Source of the DNA: UBA1941 sp046329575
GTDB taxonomy: Bacteria > Bacteroidota > Bacteroidia > Chitinophagales > LD1
NCBI GenBank assembly: GCA_046329575.1
Contig: JAXLUJ010000005.1
Span: forward strand, 248,001-312,000
Direction of reading: 5' to 3'
DNA length: 64,000 bases
In this document: positions 28,762-37,970 of the stretch, in pieces
Layout of the letters: each line of letters opens with the position of its first letter
Numbering within the stretch: position 1 is the first letter of the stretch
The notes under the pieces: model-generated
Database searches by the model: none
What the model was told of the DNA's origin: nothing
What the model saw: only the letters and a program-made list of their open reading frames with translations
Translations under genes and position numbers: made by a program

Positions 28762-30060
28762 CCGCGGTAGGTACTGTCTTAAAATCCAAATCAAACGAAA
28801 TATTTATTTTCGTTCCGCTGCCCGTTTAACAAGTTAAACGGTGACTTCGGGTATGCCCCTTCTTGTTAAGGGGCTACTTTTTTTCTCTTCCTTTTGGATG
28901 ATTTCGGCATGGTTATATTGAGGATCAAACAGTTCGTTTTTGGTCCATAAAGCGAACATCAACAACAACAATTTCCTTTGAACCGCCACATAGCTCTTCA
29001 TTTTTACCTTGTGTCGGTCAAAAGTTCGAGCATATAGATTTGCAAATGGCGCCACACCAAAACGGACTACACATAACGCTGGCATATGCAGAATTCTTCT
29101 TACATGGGCGTTTCCAGCTTTCGATACATGCGATTTTCCTGTGGTCATACCCGAATCGTGCTGAATAATTTCATAGCCACAATATTTTAATAACTGGCCG
29201 CGGCTCTTAATAAGAGCGAAGGCATTGGTTTCAGCCAACACCACGGCGGTGGTAAGCAGTCCGACACCTTTAATCGACATTACCTTCAACGCTCTTTCAT
29301 AAATATCAGGATTGCTTTTCAGCAATTGCTTTATCTCTTGCTCCAATTGCTTTATCTGCTTATTATAAAAGTTTAGCTCGCTCTTTAACTGCGCCAAAAC
29401 CTCTTTGTCAGTATGCATGGCGTTCTTTAACGCATGAATCTGATTGTTGGTAATCGTCTTCTTCATGTTCAAACTTTCATGGCGTCGGGTTTTTGCGCGT
29501 AAACGCAATATGAACGGATCCATGGGTTGCCAAACCGGCAAGCATTGTTCTGCTCCCATTTTTGCCAGACCAGCCGCATCAATCTTATCCGTCTTGCTTT
29601 TATAGCCTGAGGATTGAAAATGAGCCTTTGTGCGAGTAGGTAACATCACGGAAACCGAATAACCGGCTTCATGCAGATACATCGCACAGTTTTCGTGGTA
29701 CACGCCCGTAGCTTCCATCGTTATCACCAGAGGTATTTCCACATCGCGACGATACTTCACGATCCAGTTTACCAAAGCCTTAAATCCCGAGGCGTTTTGA
29801 TTAAAACGATGGTTGCGGAGTACACTAAAAACTTGGCGCTGGTCAATAGTGCCCAAACACACATCGATATACTTCATGGAAATATCGATGCCTAAAGAAT
29901 ACTTTAACATAAAAGGTACTTTTTGGTTAAAAAATATGCCTGAAAAAATCTTCTCTGTCGTCATCTCTCATCCTTATAGCGTATACAGTTATCAAAACTG
30001 TTACTTGGGTACTGTTGCGACTCCGGAGAAGAGACCCGATGTGATTAAAACCTACCGCGG
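28762..30060 (-). mobile_element. IS110-family insertion sequence (IS1111-like, with subterminal inverted repeats)
   Basis: An 11-bp perfect inverted repeat, CCGCGGTAGGT, lies at 28762-28772 and as its complement at 30050-30060, enclosing a single DEDD transposase. Subterminal inverted repeats are characteristic of the IS1111 subgroup. Real ends probably lie a few bases outside the repeats and cannot be fixed without an empty site. Non-coding flanks are about 61 bp after and 139 bp before the transposase, space for the guide (bridge/seek) RNA known from this family. Confidence 0.78.
28834..29910 (-). CDS. IS110 family transposase
   Basis: 358 aa from MLKYSLGIDIS. The N-terminal RuvC-like DEDD domain shows D9, E66 (MEATGVY), D108 and D111 (KTDKIDA). 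The C-terminal Tnp_20 domain has IKGVGLLTTAVVLAE and the serine motif HVSKAGNAHVRRIL, which supplies the catalytic Ser. IS110 recombinases use a structured element-encoded RNA to choose donor and target. The frame stays open 18 codons upstream, but homology starts at the chosen Met. The gene appears intact. Confidence 0.93.
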   Translation of the reverse strand: MLKYSLGIDISMKYIDVCLGTIDQRQVFSVLRNHRFNQNASGFKALVNWIVKYRRDVEIPLVITMEATGVYHENCAMYLHEAGYSVSVMLPTRTKAHFQSSGYKSKTDKIDAAGLAKMGAEQCLPVWQPMDPFILRLRAKTRRHESLNMKKTITNNQIHALKNAMHTDKEVLAQLKSELNFYNKQIKQLEQEIKQLLKSNPDIYERALKVMSIKGVGLLTTAVVLAETNAFALIKSRGQLLKYCGYEIIQHDSGMTTGKSHVSKAGNAHVRRILHMPALCVVRFGVAPFANLYARTFDRHKVKMKSYVAVQRKLLLLMFALWTKNELFDPQYNHAEIIQKEEKKSSPLTRRGIPEVTV

Positions 30061-30164
30061 AGTATAGTCTTATCGACTTACAAGGGATTGAATGTGATTG
30101 TCACACCGGGTTCTCTCAAGCTCTACAAAGAAAATAGTATCGTTTCAAACAAAAGCAAAGATAT

Positions 30165-30372
30165 GAGGGATGGTAGCGGAAAGCCCGGAAGGCCGCAGCA
30201 TAGAAATTACGAATGAAAAATTACGAATTACGAAATGAATTAGTTTTGTGTTGCTATCACCAACCTCCTCTTTCGTAATTCGTAATTTGAAATTCGTAAT
30301 TCACCCAAAACGATTACACAGCAATGGTTTTAGGCTACCCGCGGCCTGAGGACTTGCAGCGAACAGCCCGGC
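30165..30372 (-). repeat. Dispersed intergenic element, family 2, copy 1
   Basis: Read on the minus strand it matches 55352-55574 over about 200 bp: an outer arm with CGCTGCAAGTCCTCAG, the shared block CCTAAAACCATTGCTGTGTA, two AATTACGAATT-type inverted clusters, and an outer arm GGGCTTTCCGCT. The central ~40 bp differ. It fills most of the gap between the IS element and the VanZ-like gene. No protein is likely here. Confidence 0.85.
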
Positions 30373-30423
30373 ATCCGCAAAAATTACAATCGGCCATTGC
30401 TATTCTCTATTTCTGCATAAACG

Positions 30424-30801
30424 TTATTTTAAAATACTTCCGGTTGATTTGTAGTTTAGAAGCAAACGTCCAAAAGCTAATCCCAATGCGGCTCCTGCGC
30501 TATTGGCCAACACGTCGTAAAGGTCGAATTGTCTGGATGTAGTACACCAATGTTGCAGCAGTTCCAGCAGCAGACCGTAAGCGGCGCTGCAAAGCCAGAT
30601 TTTAAAAAGATGGCGGTGTTTCAGAAAGAATTTCGGAGAACGTTGCTGAGCCAAAATCAATAATAAGGTCAATATCCCGTAACAGGCGAAATGTTCCAGT
30701 TTATCGATATGAGGAAATGAAAAGTGAGGTAATCGGTTACCGGGAACCAGCGACAGATAACCGATCAACAATGCCCAAAACGCGGCCGCCATCCAATACA
30801 T
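30424..30801 (-). CDS. VanZ-like family membrane protein
   Basis: 125 aa with about four hydrophobic segments and the VanZ-like motif HIDKLEHFACYGILTLLL, then LLELLQHWCTTSRQFDLYDVLANSAGAALG, which matches the ExxQ...R..D..D...N..G signature. VanZ proteins are small membrane proteins of unclear function; only some relate to glycopeptide tolerance. Single gene, divergent from the methyltransferase. Confidence 0.85.
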   Translation of the reverse strand: MYWMAAAFWALLIGYLSLVPGNRLPHFSFPHIDKLEHFACYGILTLLLILAQQRSPKFFLKHRHLFKIWLCSAAYGLLLELLQHWCTTSRQFDLYDVLANSAGAALGLAFGRLLLNYKSTGSILK

Positions 30802-30876
30802 GGCGCTAAAATCAGGTTTTCCTTGAAAATGCCTTCATACTTTACAGAATAAAGTGCGCTTTTCGGGCAGTAGCAT

Positions 30877-30884
30877 TACATTTG
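30877..30884 (+). promoter_or_regulatory. -7 box upstream of the rRNA methyltransferase
   Basis: TACATTTG fits TAnnTTTG, 26 bp before the ATG at 30911, which argues for that start over the earlier in-frame one at 30854. No good TTTG is seen at -33. Confidence 0.4.
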
Positions 30885-30910
30885 TCCCTTCGAAACAAAA
30901 CAGCCAGAAT

Positions 30911-32083
30911 ATGAATACAGAGAACTTCCGCATGGTGGCGAAAACTATTTTTGGGTTGGAAGAGATCTGCGCTTCAGAATTGCGGAAGCTGGGCGCCGAG
31001 AACATTGAAATTCACAACCGCGCGGTAAGCTTTGAGGGTAATGATGGCGTGATGTACAAAGCGAATTTGTATTTGCGTACGGCGCTGCGCATTCTGGTTC
31101 CCATTCACGAATTTGAGGTAGAAGACGAGCACGATTTTTATGATAAAATGAAAGCCATCAACTGGAGCGATTATCTTTTTAATGATGATACGCTGGCCAT
31201 TGATACCGTTCTGAATACTTCGCTCTTCAACCATTCCCAATATATTTCACAGAAGGCGAAAGATGCGATTGTAGATCAATTCCGCGAACGTACCGGTAAG
31301 CGCCCTTCGGTTGATCTTGACCGGCCCACGGTGCGTTTTCATATTCACATTTTCTTTCGCCGGGTTACCATAGCGCTCGATAGTTCGGGCGATTCGCTGC
31401 ACAAAAGAGGCTATCGCGAAAAAACAAATCTGGCGCCTGTCAATGAGGCTTTGGCTGCCGGCCTGGTGCTGTTAAGCGGATGGAATGGCCGCAACAATTT
31501 CATCGATCCCATGTGCGGTTCAGGAACCATATTGATTGAGGCGGCTATGATAGCGGCCAACATTCCGGCAGGCATTCACCGCGAGTGGTTTGGATTTCAG
31601 AACTGGAAAGTGTTCAAACCTTATAACGAAGAACTTTGGCTTACGATTTACAATTCGGCTATCGATAAAATCAGCCATGAAGAAGTGCGGCTGTACGGCG
31701 GTGACGTGTCGCCCCATGTAGCCCGGAAAGCCAAAGAAAATGTGAAACGAGCCAAGGTGGAAGACATGGTGCAGATCCGCAATTGCAACATCCGCGATTT
31801 CGATACGCCCGAGGGCGGCGGAGTGGTGGTAGTGAATCCGCCTTACGGCGAACGGATGGACAAGGACGACCTATCAGAACTCTACAAAACCATTGGCGAT
31901 AGTTTTAAGCAAAAGTTCAAAGGCTACGATTGCTGGATGATTAGCAGTAATCTTGATGCTTTTAAGCATGTAGGTTTACGCCCTTCTCGTAAAATAGTGG
32001 TTTACAATGGTCAATTGGAATGCCGGTTCATGAAATATACCATGTACGAAGGCACCAAAAAGTTGCATAAAGTTAAAGCGTAG
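30911..32083 (+). CDS. THUMP-domain class I SAM methyltransferase, RlmL/RlmK-N-like (23S rRNA m2G)
   Basis: 390 aa. The N-terminal THUMP/ferredoxin-like region (~1-150) ends with the EKTNLAPVNEALAAGL entry to the UPF0020 methyltransferase. The SAM site FIDPMCGSGTILIEAA and the catalytic VVNPPYGERM (NPPY) are intact. This corresponds to the N-terminal half of E. coli RlmL, which makes m2G2445 in 23S rRNA; a stand-alone version is normal outside gammaproteobacteria. The start at 30911 is preferred from the promoter position. Confidence 0.9.
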   Translation: MNTENFRMVAKTIFGLEEICASELRKLGAENIEIHNRAVSFEGNDGVMYKANLYLRTALRILVPIHEFEVEDEHDFYDKMKAINWSDYLFNDDTLAIDTVLNTSLFNHSQYISQKAKDAIVDQFRERTGKRPSVDLDRPTVRFHIHIFFRRVTIALDSSGDSLHKRGYREKTNLAPVNEALAAGLVLLSGWNGRNNFIDPMCGSGTILIEAAMIAANIPAGIHREWFGFQNWKVFKPYNEELWLTIYNSAIDKISHEEVRLYGGDVSPHVARKAKENVKRAKVEDMVQIRNCNIRDFDTPEGGGVVVVNPPYGERMDKDDLSELYKTIGDSFKQKFKGYDCWMISSNLDAFKHVGLRPSRKIVVYNGQLECRFMKYTMYEGTKKLHKVKA

Positions 32084-32129
32084 CCATTTTTCTCATTATT
32101 ATTTACCTTCGCGCCATAAATTCAAAGTT

Positions 32130-32345
32130 ATGTTTGGAATGGGAACCGGGGAAATCGTCCTCATTTTGGGTGCAATTCTGTTGTTGTTTGGTGGAAAGAA
32201 AATTCCGGAATTAATGCGCGGCCTGGGTCAGGGCGTTCGTGAGTTCAATGCGGCCAAATCGAATATCAAATCGGAGATCGAAGAAGGCATGAAAGAAAAG
32301 CCGAAAGAAGTACCGGCTTCCGATAAAAGCGAGAACAAGGCCTGA
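32130..32345 (+). CDS. tatA: Twin-arginine translocase TatA/TatE family subunit
   Basis: 71 aa: one membrane helix (~7-22, GEIVLILGAILLLFGG), the conserved FGGKKIPEL hinge, an amphipathic helix, and a charged tail. It forms the pore component of the Tat pathway for folded proteins. No tatC lies nearby. A TACCTTCG -7-like box is at 32104-32111 and a strong terminator follows. Confidence 0.95.
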   Translation: MFGMGTGEIVLILGAILLLFGGKKIPELMRGLGQGVREFNAAKSNIKSEIEEGMKEKPKEVPASDKSENKA

Positions 32346-32361
32346 TTTATATTTTTTGATG

Positions 32362-32403
32362 AAGCCGGATGTGGATGTACACCATCTGCATCCGGCTTTT
32401 TTT
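32362..32403 (+). terminator. Rho-independent terminator after tatA
   Basis: AAGCCGGATG pairs with CATCCGGCTT around a loop that itself can pair partly, followed by a run of seven T. It lies 17 bp after the tatA stop and inside the longest frame of the next gene, which helps to fix that gene's start downstream. Confidence 0.92.
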
Positions 32404-32421
32404 ATGTTTGCCGGAATCAAG

Positions 32422-33837
32422 ATGAACAATAAGACATTAAATCAAATCCAGCAGCACCTTGCTGACGGAAAGTTAACCGCAGTATCGCTTACAGAATCGT
32501 ATTTAGGGAAAATTACCGAACACCAATCCTTGAATGCTTTTCTTGAAGTTTTTGAAGCCGATGCCATTGCGCAAGCGAAGGCGATTGACGCTAAAATTGC
32601 TGCCGGGCAACCGCTGGGCCGCTTGCATGGTTTGGTGATTGGTATCAAAGACAACATCTGCTACAAAGGGCACAAGGTGTCTGCAGGCTCAAAGATTCTG
32701 GAAAACTTTACTTCCATTTATTCATCCACCGTAGTAGAAAAATTATTGGCGGCTGATGCCATCATTATTGGCAGGCTCAACTGCGATGAATTCGCTATGG
32801 GAAGCAGCAATGAGAATTCGGCCTACGGACCGGTGCGCAATGCGCTGGACCCCACACGCGTTCCGGGCGGATCTTCGGGCGGATCGGCTGTGGCTGTTCA
32901 AGCCGGGCTTTGCCATGCTTCTTTGGGCAGCGATACCGGCGGATCCATCCGTCAGCCGGCATCCTTCTGCGGTGTGGTTGGTGTGAAACCAACCTACGGC
33001 CGGGTGTCGCGCTATGGCCTTATTGCCTATGCTTCCTCCTTCGATCAAATCGGTCCTTTTGCCAATTCGGTAGAAGATGCAGCCTTAATCACTTCGGTAA
33101 TTTCGGGCGCCGATGATTACGATGCTACGGCCTCACAAAAATCGGTGGAGGCATTTGAAAAAGAAACCTGGACCGGAAAGGCGCGAATAGCGGTATTGAA
33201 GAATACCATCGACCATCCCGGTTTGCACCCTGAAGTTCGCACGGCAGCCGAGAACGTGATCAACAACTGGAAATTGCAGGGTCACATTATTGAAGAAGTT
33301 CCCTTTGATTTAATGGATCACCTGATTGCAACCTATTATGTGCTTACAACCGCTGAAGCTTCAAGTAACCTGGCGCGTTTTGATGGCGTGCACTATGGTT
33401 TCCGCGCGCCGGATGCCGTAGATATGGAAACGGTTTACAAGCGTTCGCGCACTGAAGGCTTTGGCCGCGAAGTGAAGAATCGGATTATGCTGGGAACATT
33501 TGTGTTGAGCGCAGGCTATTACGATGCCTATTATTCAAGAGCGCAGCGGGTGCGTCGTATTCTTCAAAATAAACTGCGCGAAATATTTAAGTCGTACGAT
33601 TTTATTTTGATGCCAACAGCCCCTTCGGTGGCATTTAAATTAGGCGAAAAGACCAGCGATCCGGTAGAAATGTATCTGGCTGACATATATACGGTGTTAG
33701 CCAATCTAACCGGTGTTCCTGCCATCTCCTTACCATTGGCTAAAAATGCCGAAGGGCTTCCGATAGGCATGCAGTTGCTGGCCGATCAGTTTCAGGAAGG
33801 TAAATTGTTCGCCTTTTCGAAACAGGTAATGCCGTGA
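32422..33837 (+). CDS. gatA: Aspartyl/glutamyl-tRNA amidotransferase subunit A
   Basis: 471 aa amidase-signature protein. The Ser-cisSer-Lys triad is visible: K76 in VIGIKDNI, the GGSSGGSAVAVQ loop (~149-160), and nucleophile S175 in SDTGGSIRQPA. It releases ammonia from glutamine for GatB to convert Glu-tRNA(Gln) to Gln-tRNA(Gln). gatB and gatC are not adjacent. The ATG at 32422 is chosen because the upstream in-frame stretch is the tatA terminator; an ATG at 32404 is the alternative. The stop abuts the helicase stop (TGATCA). Confidence 0.95.
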   Translation: MNNKTLNQIQQHLADGKLTAVSLTESYLGKITEHQSLNAFLEVFEADAIAQAKAIDAKIAAGQPLGRLHGLVIGIKDNICYKGHKVSAGSKILENFTSIYSSTVVEKLLAADAIIIGRLNCDEFAMGSSNENSAYGPVRNALDPTRVPGGSSGGSAVAVQAGLCHASLGSDTGGSIRQPASFCGVVGVKPTYGRVSRYGLIAYASSFDQIGPFANSVEDAALITSVISGADDYDATASQKSVEAFEKETWTGKARIAVLKNTIDHPGLHPEVRTAAENVINNWKLQGHIIEEVPFDLMDHLIATYYVLTTAEASSNLARFDGVHYGFRAPDAVDMETVYKRSRTEGFGREVKNRIMLGTFVLSAGYYDAYYSRAQRVRRILQNKLREIFKSYDFILMPTAPSVAFKLGEKTSDPVEMYLADIYTVLANLTGVPAISLPLAKNAEGLPIGMQLLADQFQEGKLFAFSKQVMP

Positions 33838-36120
33838 TCAGGAACCTGTGATGATTTTCACTTTGGCGAATTTCAGCATGATCTTTTTTTCGCCAAACGA
33901 TGGGAAAAATATGGTGGCCATTTTGTTGCTGCCGGCGCCTTCCATGGAAATTACTTTTCCTTCTCCAAATTTTTCATGCAAGATGTTCATGCCCGTTTGT
34001 AAGGTAGAAGCATCGTCAGGAACAAAAGGCTCTGACGAAGTTATTGGAGCACTGGTTGGTGGCGGTTGTTTGATAACAGTTGGTTTCGGATAGGCCGGTT
34101 TCGGAAGGACCTTGCTGCCCCAAACCTGTTGCTGTGGCTGTGCTTTGGCCGCTTGCTGGCCGTGATGTTGCAAAATGTTTTCAGGTATTTCGCTCAAAAA
34201 TCGGGAAGGTTCTCCATACTGAATGTTGCCGAACTTGTATCGGGTGGTGGCATAACACAGGAACAAATATTTTTCGGCTCGCGTGATGGCCACATAGAAT
34301 AAACGCCGCTCTTCCTCCAAATCATCAAGTGAATACAAGCTTTGCGATGAAGGAAAGAGTCCTTCTTCCATACCTACAACAAACACTACAGGAAACTCCA
34401 AACCTTTGGCGGCATGTGTAGTCATCAATTTTACCGAATCCATGTTCTTCTGTTCTTTCTCATCACCGGTAAGTAGCGTGATGTTCTGAAGATACGAGCC
34501 CAGGCTTCGGTCCTGTTCAAAAGTTTCACCTTCGCTCACCACATCTTCTTCAGTAAATTCTTTGATACCATTCAGCAATTCCTGAATGTTTTCATAGCGT
34601 GCAATGCCTTCAATGGTTTTGTCGTTGTACAATTCACCCAAAAGTCCTGTGGTTTTAGCAATATGCGCGGCAAGGTCGTATGCGTTTTTCTCTTTTGCCA
34701 TAGCGCCGAACGACCGGATCATGATCACAAATTCGTAGATCAGCTGACGGGTGCGCGTAGCAAAATCGTATTGCCCGATATTTTCCATTACATCCCACGG
34801 ACGAACACCGTTGTTGGCGGCGTGAATGATGAGTTTATCGATGGTAGTTTGCCCGATGCCACGAACCGGATAATTGATTACGCGCTTCAGCGCCTCTTCA
34901 TCCTGCGGGTTCACGGCCAACTTTAAATAGGCCACCAAATCTTTGATCTCTTTACGTTGGTAGAACGACATGCCCCCATATACTTTGTAAGCGATGTTGT
35001 GACGCCGAAGTGATTCTTCGAAAGATCGCGATTGGGCATTGGTGCGATACAAAACAGCAAAGTCGGAATTGCGGAAATGATGCCGCATTTTTAATTCGAT
35101 GATACAATCGGCTACCCAGCGGCCTTCCTCATTATCGCTCGGCATTTTTACCACTTTAATGGGATCGCCCACATCGTTCGACGTCCAGATTTCTTTTTTA
35201 ATCTGGCCCTTGTTGCGGTGAATGAGTTCATTGGCCGCTTTTACAATGTTTTGGGTAGAACGGTAATTTTGTTCGAGTTTGAAAACTTTCAGATCAGGGA
35301 AATCTTTTTCAAAATTCAGAATGTTATCGATAGTAGCGCCGCGGAATGCGTAAATGCTTTGCGCATCATCGCCCACCACGGTAATATTTTGATGCACATC
35401 GGCAATTCTTTTTACAATGGAATACTGCAGAAAATTGGTGTCCTGAAACTCATCAATTAAAACATACTGGAACTTGTGCTGATATTTGTAAAGCACATCG
35501 GGAAACTGTTCCATTACTTCATGTGTTTTCAAAAGCAGATCGTCGAAGTCCATAGCGCCGCTCTTAAAACAGCGCTGGCAATATTCTGTATAAATTTTTC
35601 CTAACTCCGGACGCCTGGCTGCGCGATCTTCGCTTAGTAAATCAGCATCCAGCAGATAATCTTTTGGATAGATGAGTGCATTTTTACATGCCGAGATCCG
35701 GTACAACACCTGAGCCGGCTTGTACACCTTATCATCCAGATTTCGCTCTTTGATGATGCCCTTGATCACTGATTTGGAATCTTCCGTATCGTAAATGGTG
35801 AAATTACCGGGATAGCCTAAGCGCTGCGCATCTACGCGAAGCAAGCGGGCAAAAATAGAGTGAAAGGTGCCCATGAAAAGAGAGCGCGCATCAGTTCCTG
35901 CAATTTTTTCGATGCGCTGGCGCATGCTTTCCGAGGCCTTATTAGTAAAGGTAAGGGCTAATACCGAAAAAGGGTTGGTGCCATTGCGCAGCAAGTGCGC
36001 AATGCGATAGGTGAGTACGCGCGTTTTGCCTGAGCCGGGCCCGGCCACAATCAGCGTAGGCCCATCGCTATTCACTACAGCCTGGCGCTGTATGTCGTTC
36101 AATTCATCAAGATAATTCAT
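33838..36120 (-). CDS. UvrD/PcrA-type superfamily 1 DNA helicase
   Basis: 760 aa. The Q-motif (LNDIQRQAVV) and Walker A GPGSGKT (27-33) start domain 1A. The DEFQDTN Walker B, GDDAQSIYAFRGA and LEQNYRST motifs follow, then TTHAAKGLEFPVVFVVGMEEG and the ARG motif VAITRAEKYLFL. The C-terminus holds a PcrA-like Tudor/RNAP-binding tail ending near VLKFAKVKI. It acts in mismatch and nucleotide-excision repair and replication restart. Confidence 0.96.
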   Translation of the reverse strand: MNYLDELNDIQRQAVVNSDGPTLIVAGPGSGKTRVLTYRIAHLLRNGTNPFSVLALTFTNKASESMRQRIEKIAGTDARSLFMGTFHSIFARLLRVDAQRLGYPGNFTIYDTEDSKSVIKGIIKERNLDDKVYKPAQVLYRISACKNALIYPKDYLLDADLLSEDRAARRPELGKIYTEYCQRCFKSGAMDFDDLLLKTHEVMEQFPDVLYKYQHKFQYVLIDEFQDTNFLQYSIVKRIADVHQNITVVGDDAQSIYAFRGATIDNILNFEKDFPDLKVFKLEQNYRSTQNIVKAANELIHRNKGQIKKEIWTSNDVGDPIKVVKMPSDNEEGRWVADCIIELKMRHHFRNSDFAVLYRTNAQSRSFEESLRRHNIAYKVYGGMSFYQRKEIKDLVAYLKLAVNPQDEEALKRVINYPVRGIGQTTIDKLIIHAANNGVRPWDVMENIGQYDFATRTRQLIYEFVIMIRSFGAMAKEKNAYDLAAHIAKTTGLLGELYNDKTIEGIARYENIQELLNGIKEFTEEDVVSEGETFEQDRSLGSYLQNITLLTGDEKEQKNMDSVKLMTTHAAKGLEFPVVFVVGMEEGLFPSSQSLYSLDDLEEERRLFYVAITRAEKYLFLCYATTRYKFGNIQYGEPSRFLSEIPENILQHHGQQAAKAQPQQQVWGSKVLPKPAYPKPTVIKQPPPTSAPITSSEPFVPDDASTLQTGMNILHEKFGEGKVISMEGAGSNKMATIFFPSFGEKKIMLKFAKVKIITGS

Positions 36121-36180
36121 GGAAGCCGCGAAGGTAACAGAAAGGAAAAGGTTTAGGAAAGTAAAAAAGTTGGTGCCAAA

Positions 36181-36627
36181 CTACTGGCCTTCTGCCAGCG
36201 TCCACACCGAAGTTCGGCCCAAAAAAGGCATGCCTAATACATATCCGCGCAAGTCCACTTGCCTGCCTTTGAACGTCATACGGCAATCATACGTTTTCCC
36301 ATTTTTGGGATCGTATATTTTTCCCCCTTCATAAAAATTGGGGTCATCAGCGCTTTTTTTCAAATTGTAGAGAAACACTAAACCAATTACCGGACGGTTC
36401 CGCAATTTGGCATCCGGATTTTCCTTATCTACTTTTGGTTTCCCATTTTCCATGGGCTCTTTCAGCCAAATTACTTTTGCCTGAAAGGTATTACCCACCT
36501 GAAATACCTCCACCCGCGAATCTCTTTCTTCGTTGTACCAAATTTTGCACAACTGGTCTTTTTGTGCAATTCCATGCAGCGAACTCATCAAAATCACCGC
36601 GCATACAACCCAGGCTTTTCCTTTCAT
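36181..36627 (-). CDS. DUF2147 family exported protein
   Basis: 148 aa with a signal peptide ending near LHGIAQ. The mature part has the DUF2147 pattern: KIWYNEERDSRVEVF at the start, GLVFLYNLKK, then EGGKIYDPKNGKTYDCRM and LRGYVLGMPFLGRTSVW. The fold is lipocalin-like; ligand unknown. It lies downstream of the divergent 36698 gene, near the helicase. Confidence 0.9.
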   Translation of the reverse strand: MKGKAWVVCAVILMSSLHGIAQKDQLCKIWYNEERDSRVEVFQVGNTFQAKVIWLKEPMENGKPKVDKENPDAKLRNRPVIGLVFLYNLKKSADDPNFYEGGKIYDPKNGKTYDCRMTFKGRQVDLRGYVLGMPFLGRTSVWTLAEGQ

Positions 36628-36697
36628 CGTCTATTGTTTCTTCAATAATAAATGAAGTTTTTAGCTTTTCCATTTTTAGCATTCAAATCATTGCTGC

Positions 36698-37969
36698 ATG
36701 AATCACAAATTACTATGGTTTTATAAATCACTTCTTCTGATTGGCATCCTAATAGCCGGAAGCGAAGAAGCTGCTGCGCAAAAAACCTTGCGTGTATTGT
36801 TCATTGGAAATAGTTATACCTATGTGAACGACCTGCCCAAAACAATTGCCGACATTGCGCAATCCAGAGGCGACTCTTTATTCTATGATAGCAACACACC
36901 CGGTGGAACTACCTTTCAAATGCACTGCAGCAATGCCACCACACTTCAAAAAATTGCCCTTGGGAATTGGGACTACGTAGTACTTCAGGCGCAAAGCCAG
37001 GAGCCTTCGTTCCCGCCTGCGCAAGTAGCCAGTCAAACGTATCCTTATGCTGCTATACTCGATAGTTTAATTCATGCGGCCGACAGCTGTACTGAAACTG
37101 TTTTTTATATGACCTGGGGCCGTAAGAATGGCGACGCATCGAACTGTGCGGGTTATCCTCCAATATGTACGTACAGCGGCATGCAAGACCGCTTGCGCGA
37201 CAGTTATCTGGATATGGCACAATTGAATCACGCCAGTGTGGTGCCCGCTGGTGAAGCCTGGCGCCGCGTGATTGGCGAACCACATTCCTTTGATCTTTAT
37301 CAATCCGATGAAAGTCATCCTACAATTTTCGGTACCTATCTTACTGCCGCCGCATTTTATGAAGTGCTTTTTCAAAAAGATGTGAGAGGTGCGCAGTTTC
37401 TGCCGGTTGGAATTTCAAATGCTATACTCGATAGCCTTCAGAAGGCGGCGCATGTTACGGTTCAGGATAGCCTGGCTAAATGGTTACAATATGGCGATAT
37501 ACCGGTAGCGCGGTTCACCGCCACGCAACCTGATGCGGTGCATTTTACCAATCTGTCGATGAACACCACGCAGGTTAAATGGTATTTCGGCGATGGCGAT
37601 TCTTCCAGCGCACAAAATCCGGTGCATCCCTACCATAACAGCGGTAACTACACCGTTAGGTTAGTGGCGGCAAACGGTTGCCGTTCCGATGCAGCTACAG
37701 CCGTGGTTTCGGTTACTGTTACGGGAATTCACGAAGGAGCACCGGAGTTGATTTGGCTGCAAACCGAGGAAGGGGCGGTGCTTCTGAACAAATCAACGGA
37801 ACAGCTTGGATTAGTGCTCACCGATGCTACAGGAAGCGTATTGCGCGCGTGGAAGACTAACGAAAACCAAATTCAGATAAATGGAAGTGCCCTTCCTGCA
37901 GGGATCTACTTTTTGTTAGCCGAAAAAGACGGACTAACATACAAGCAAAAGTTGGCTGTGATCCGCTAA
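36698..37969 (+). CDS. Secreted SGNH-like hydrolase with PKD domain and T9SS sorting tail
   Basis: 423 aa. Signal peptide ~1-27, then a DUF4886/SGNH-type hydrolase core: nucleophile S39 in FIGNSYT, a GGTTF loop near 70, Q99 region (LQAQSQEPS), and the D204-xx-H207 pair in DESHP. A PKD domain (~275-345, VKWYFGDGDSS, then SGNYTVRLVAANG) and a type A sorting domain (~365-423, LPAGIYFLLAEKDG) follow. It is an exported esterase or lipase-like enzyme; substrate unknown. It converges on the pentapeptide-repeat gene with a 1-bp gap. Confidence 0.85.
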   Translation: MNHKLLWFYKSLLLIGILIAGSEEAAAQKTLRVLFIGNSYTYVNDLPKTIADIAQSRGDSLFYDSNTPGGTTFQMHCSNATTLQKIALGNWDYVVLQAQSQEPSFPPAQVASQTYPYAAILDSLIHAADSCTETVFYMTWGRKNGDASNCAGYPPICTYSGMQDRLRDSYLDMAQLNHASVVPAGEAWRRVIGEPHSFDLYQSDESHPTIFGTYLTAAAFYEVLFQKDVRGAQFLPVGISNAILDSLQKAAHVTVQDSLAKWLQYGDIPVARFTATQPDAVHFTNLSMNTTQVKWYFGDGDSSSAQNPVHPYHNSGNYTVRLVAANGCRSDAATAVVSVTVTGIHEGAPELIWLQTEEGAVLLNKSTEQLGLVLTDATGSVLRAWKTNENQIQINGSALPAGIYFLLAEKDGLTYKQKLAVIR

Positions 37970-37970
37970 T

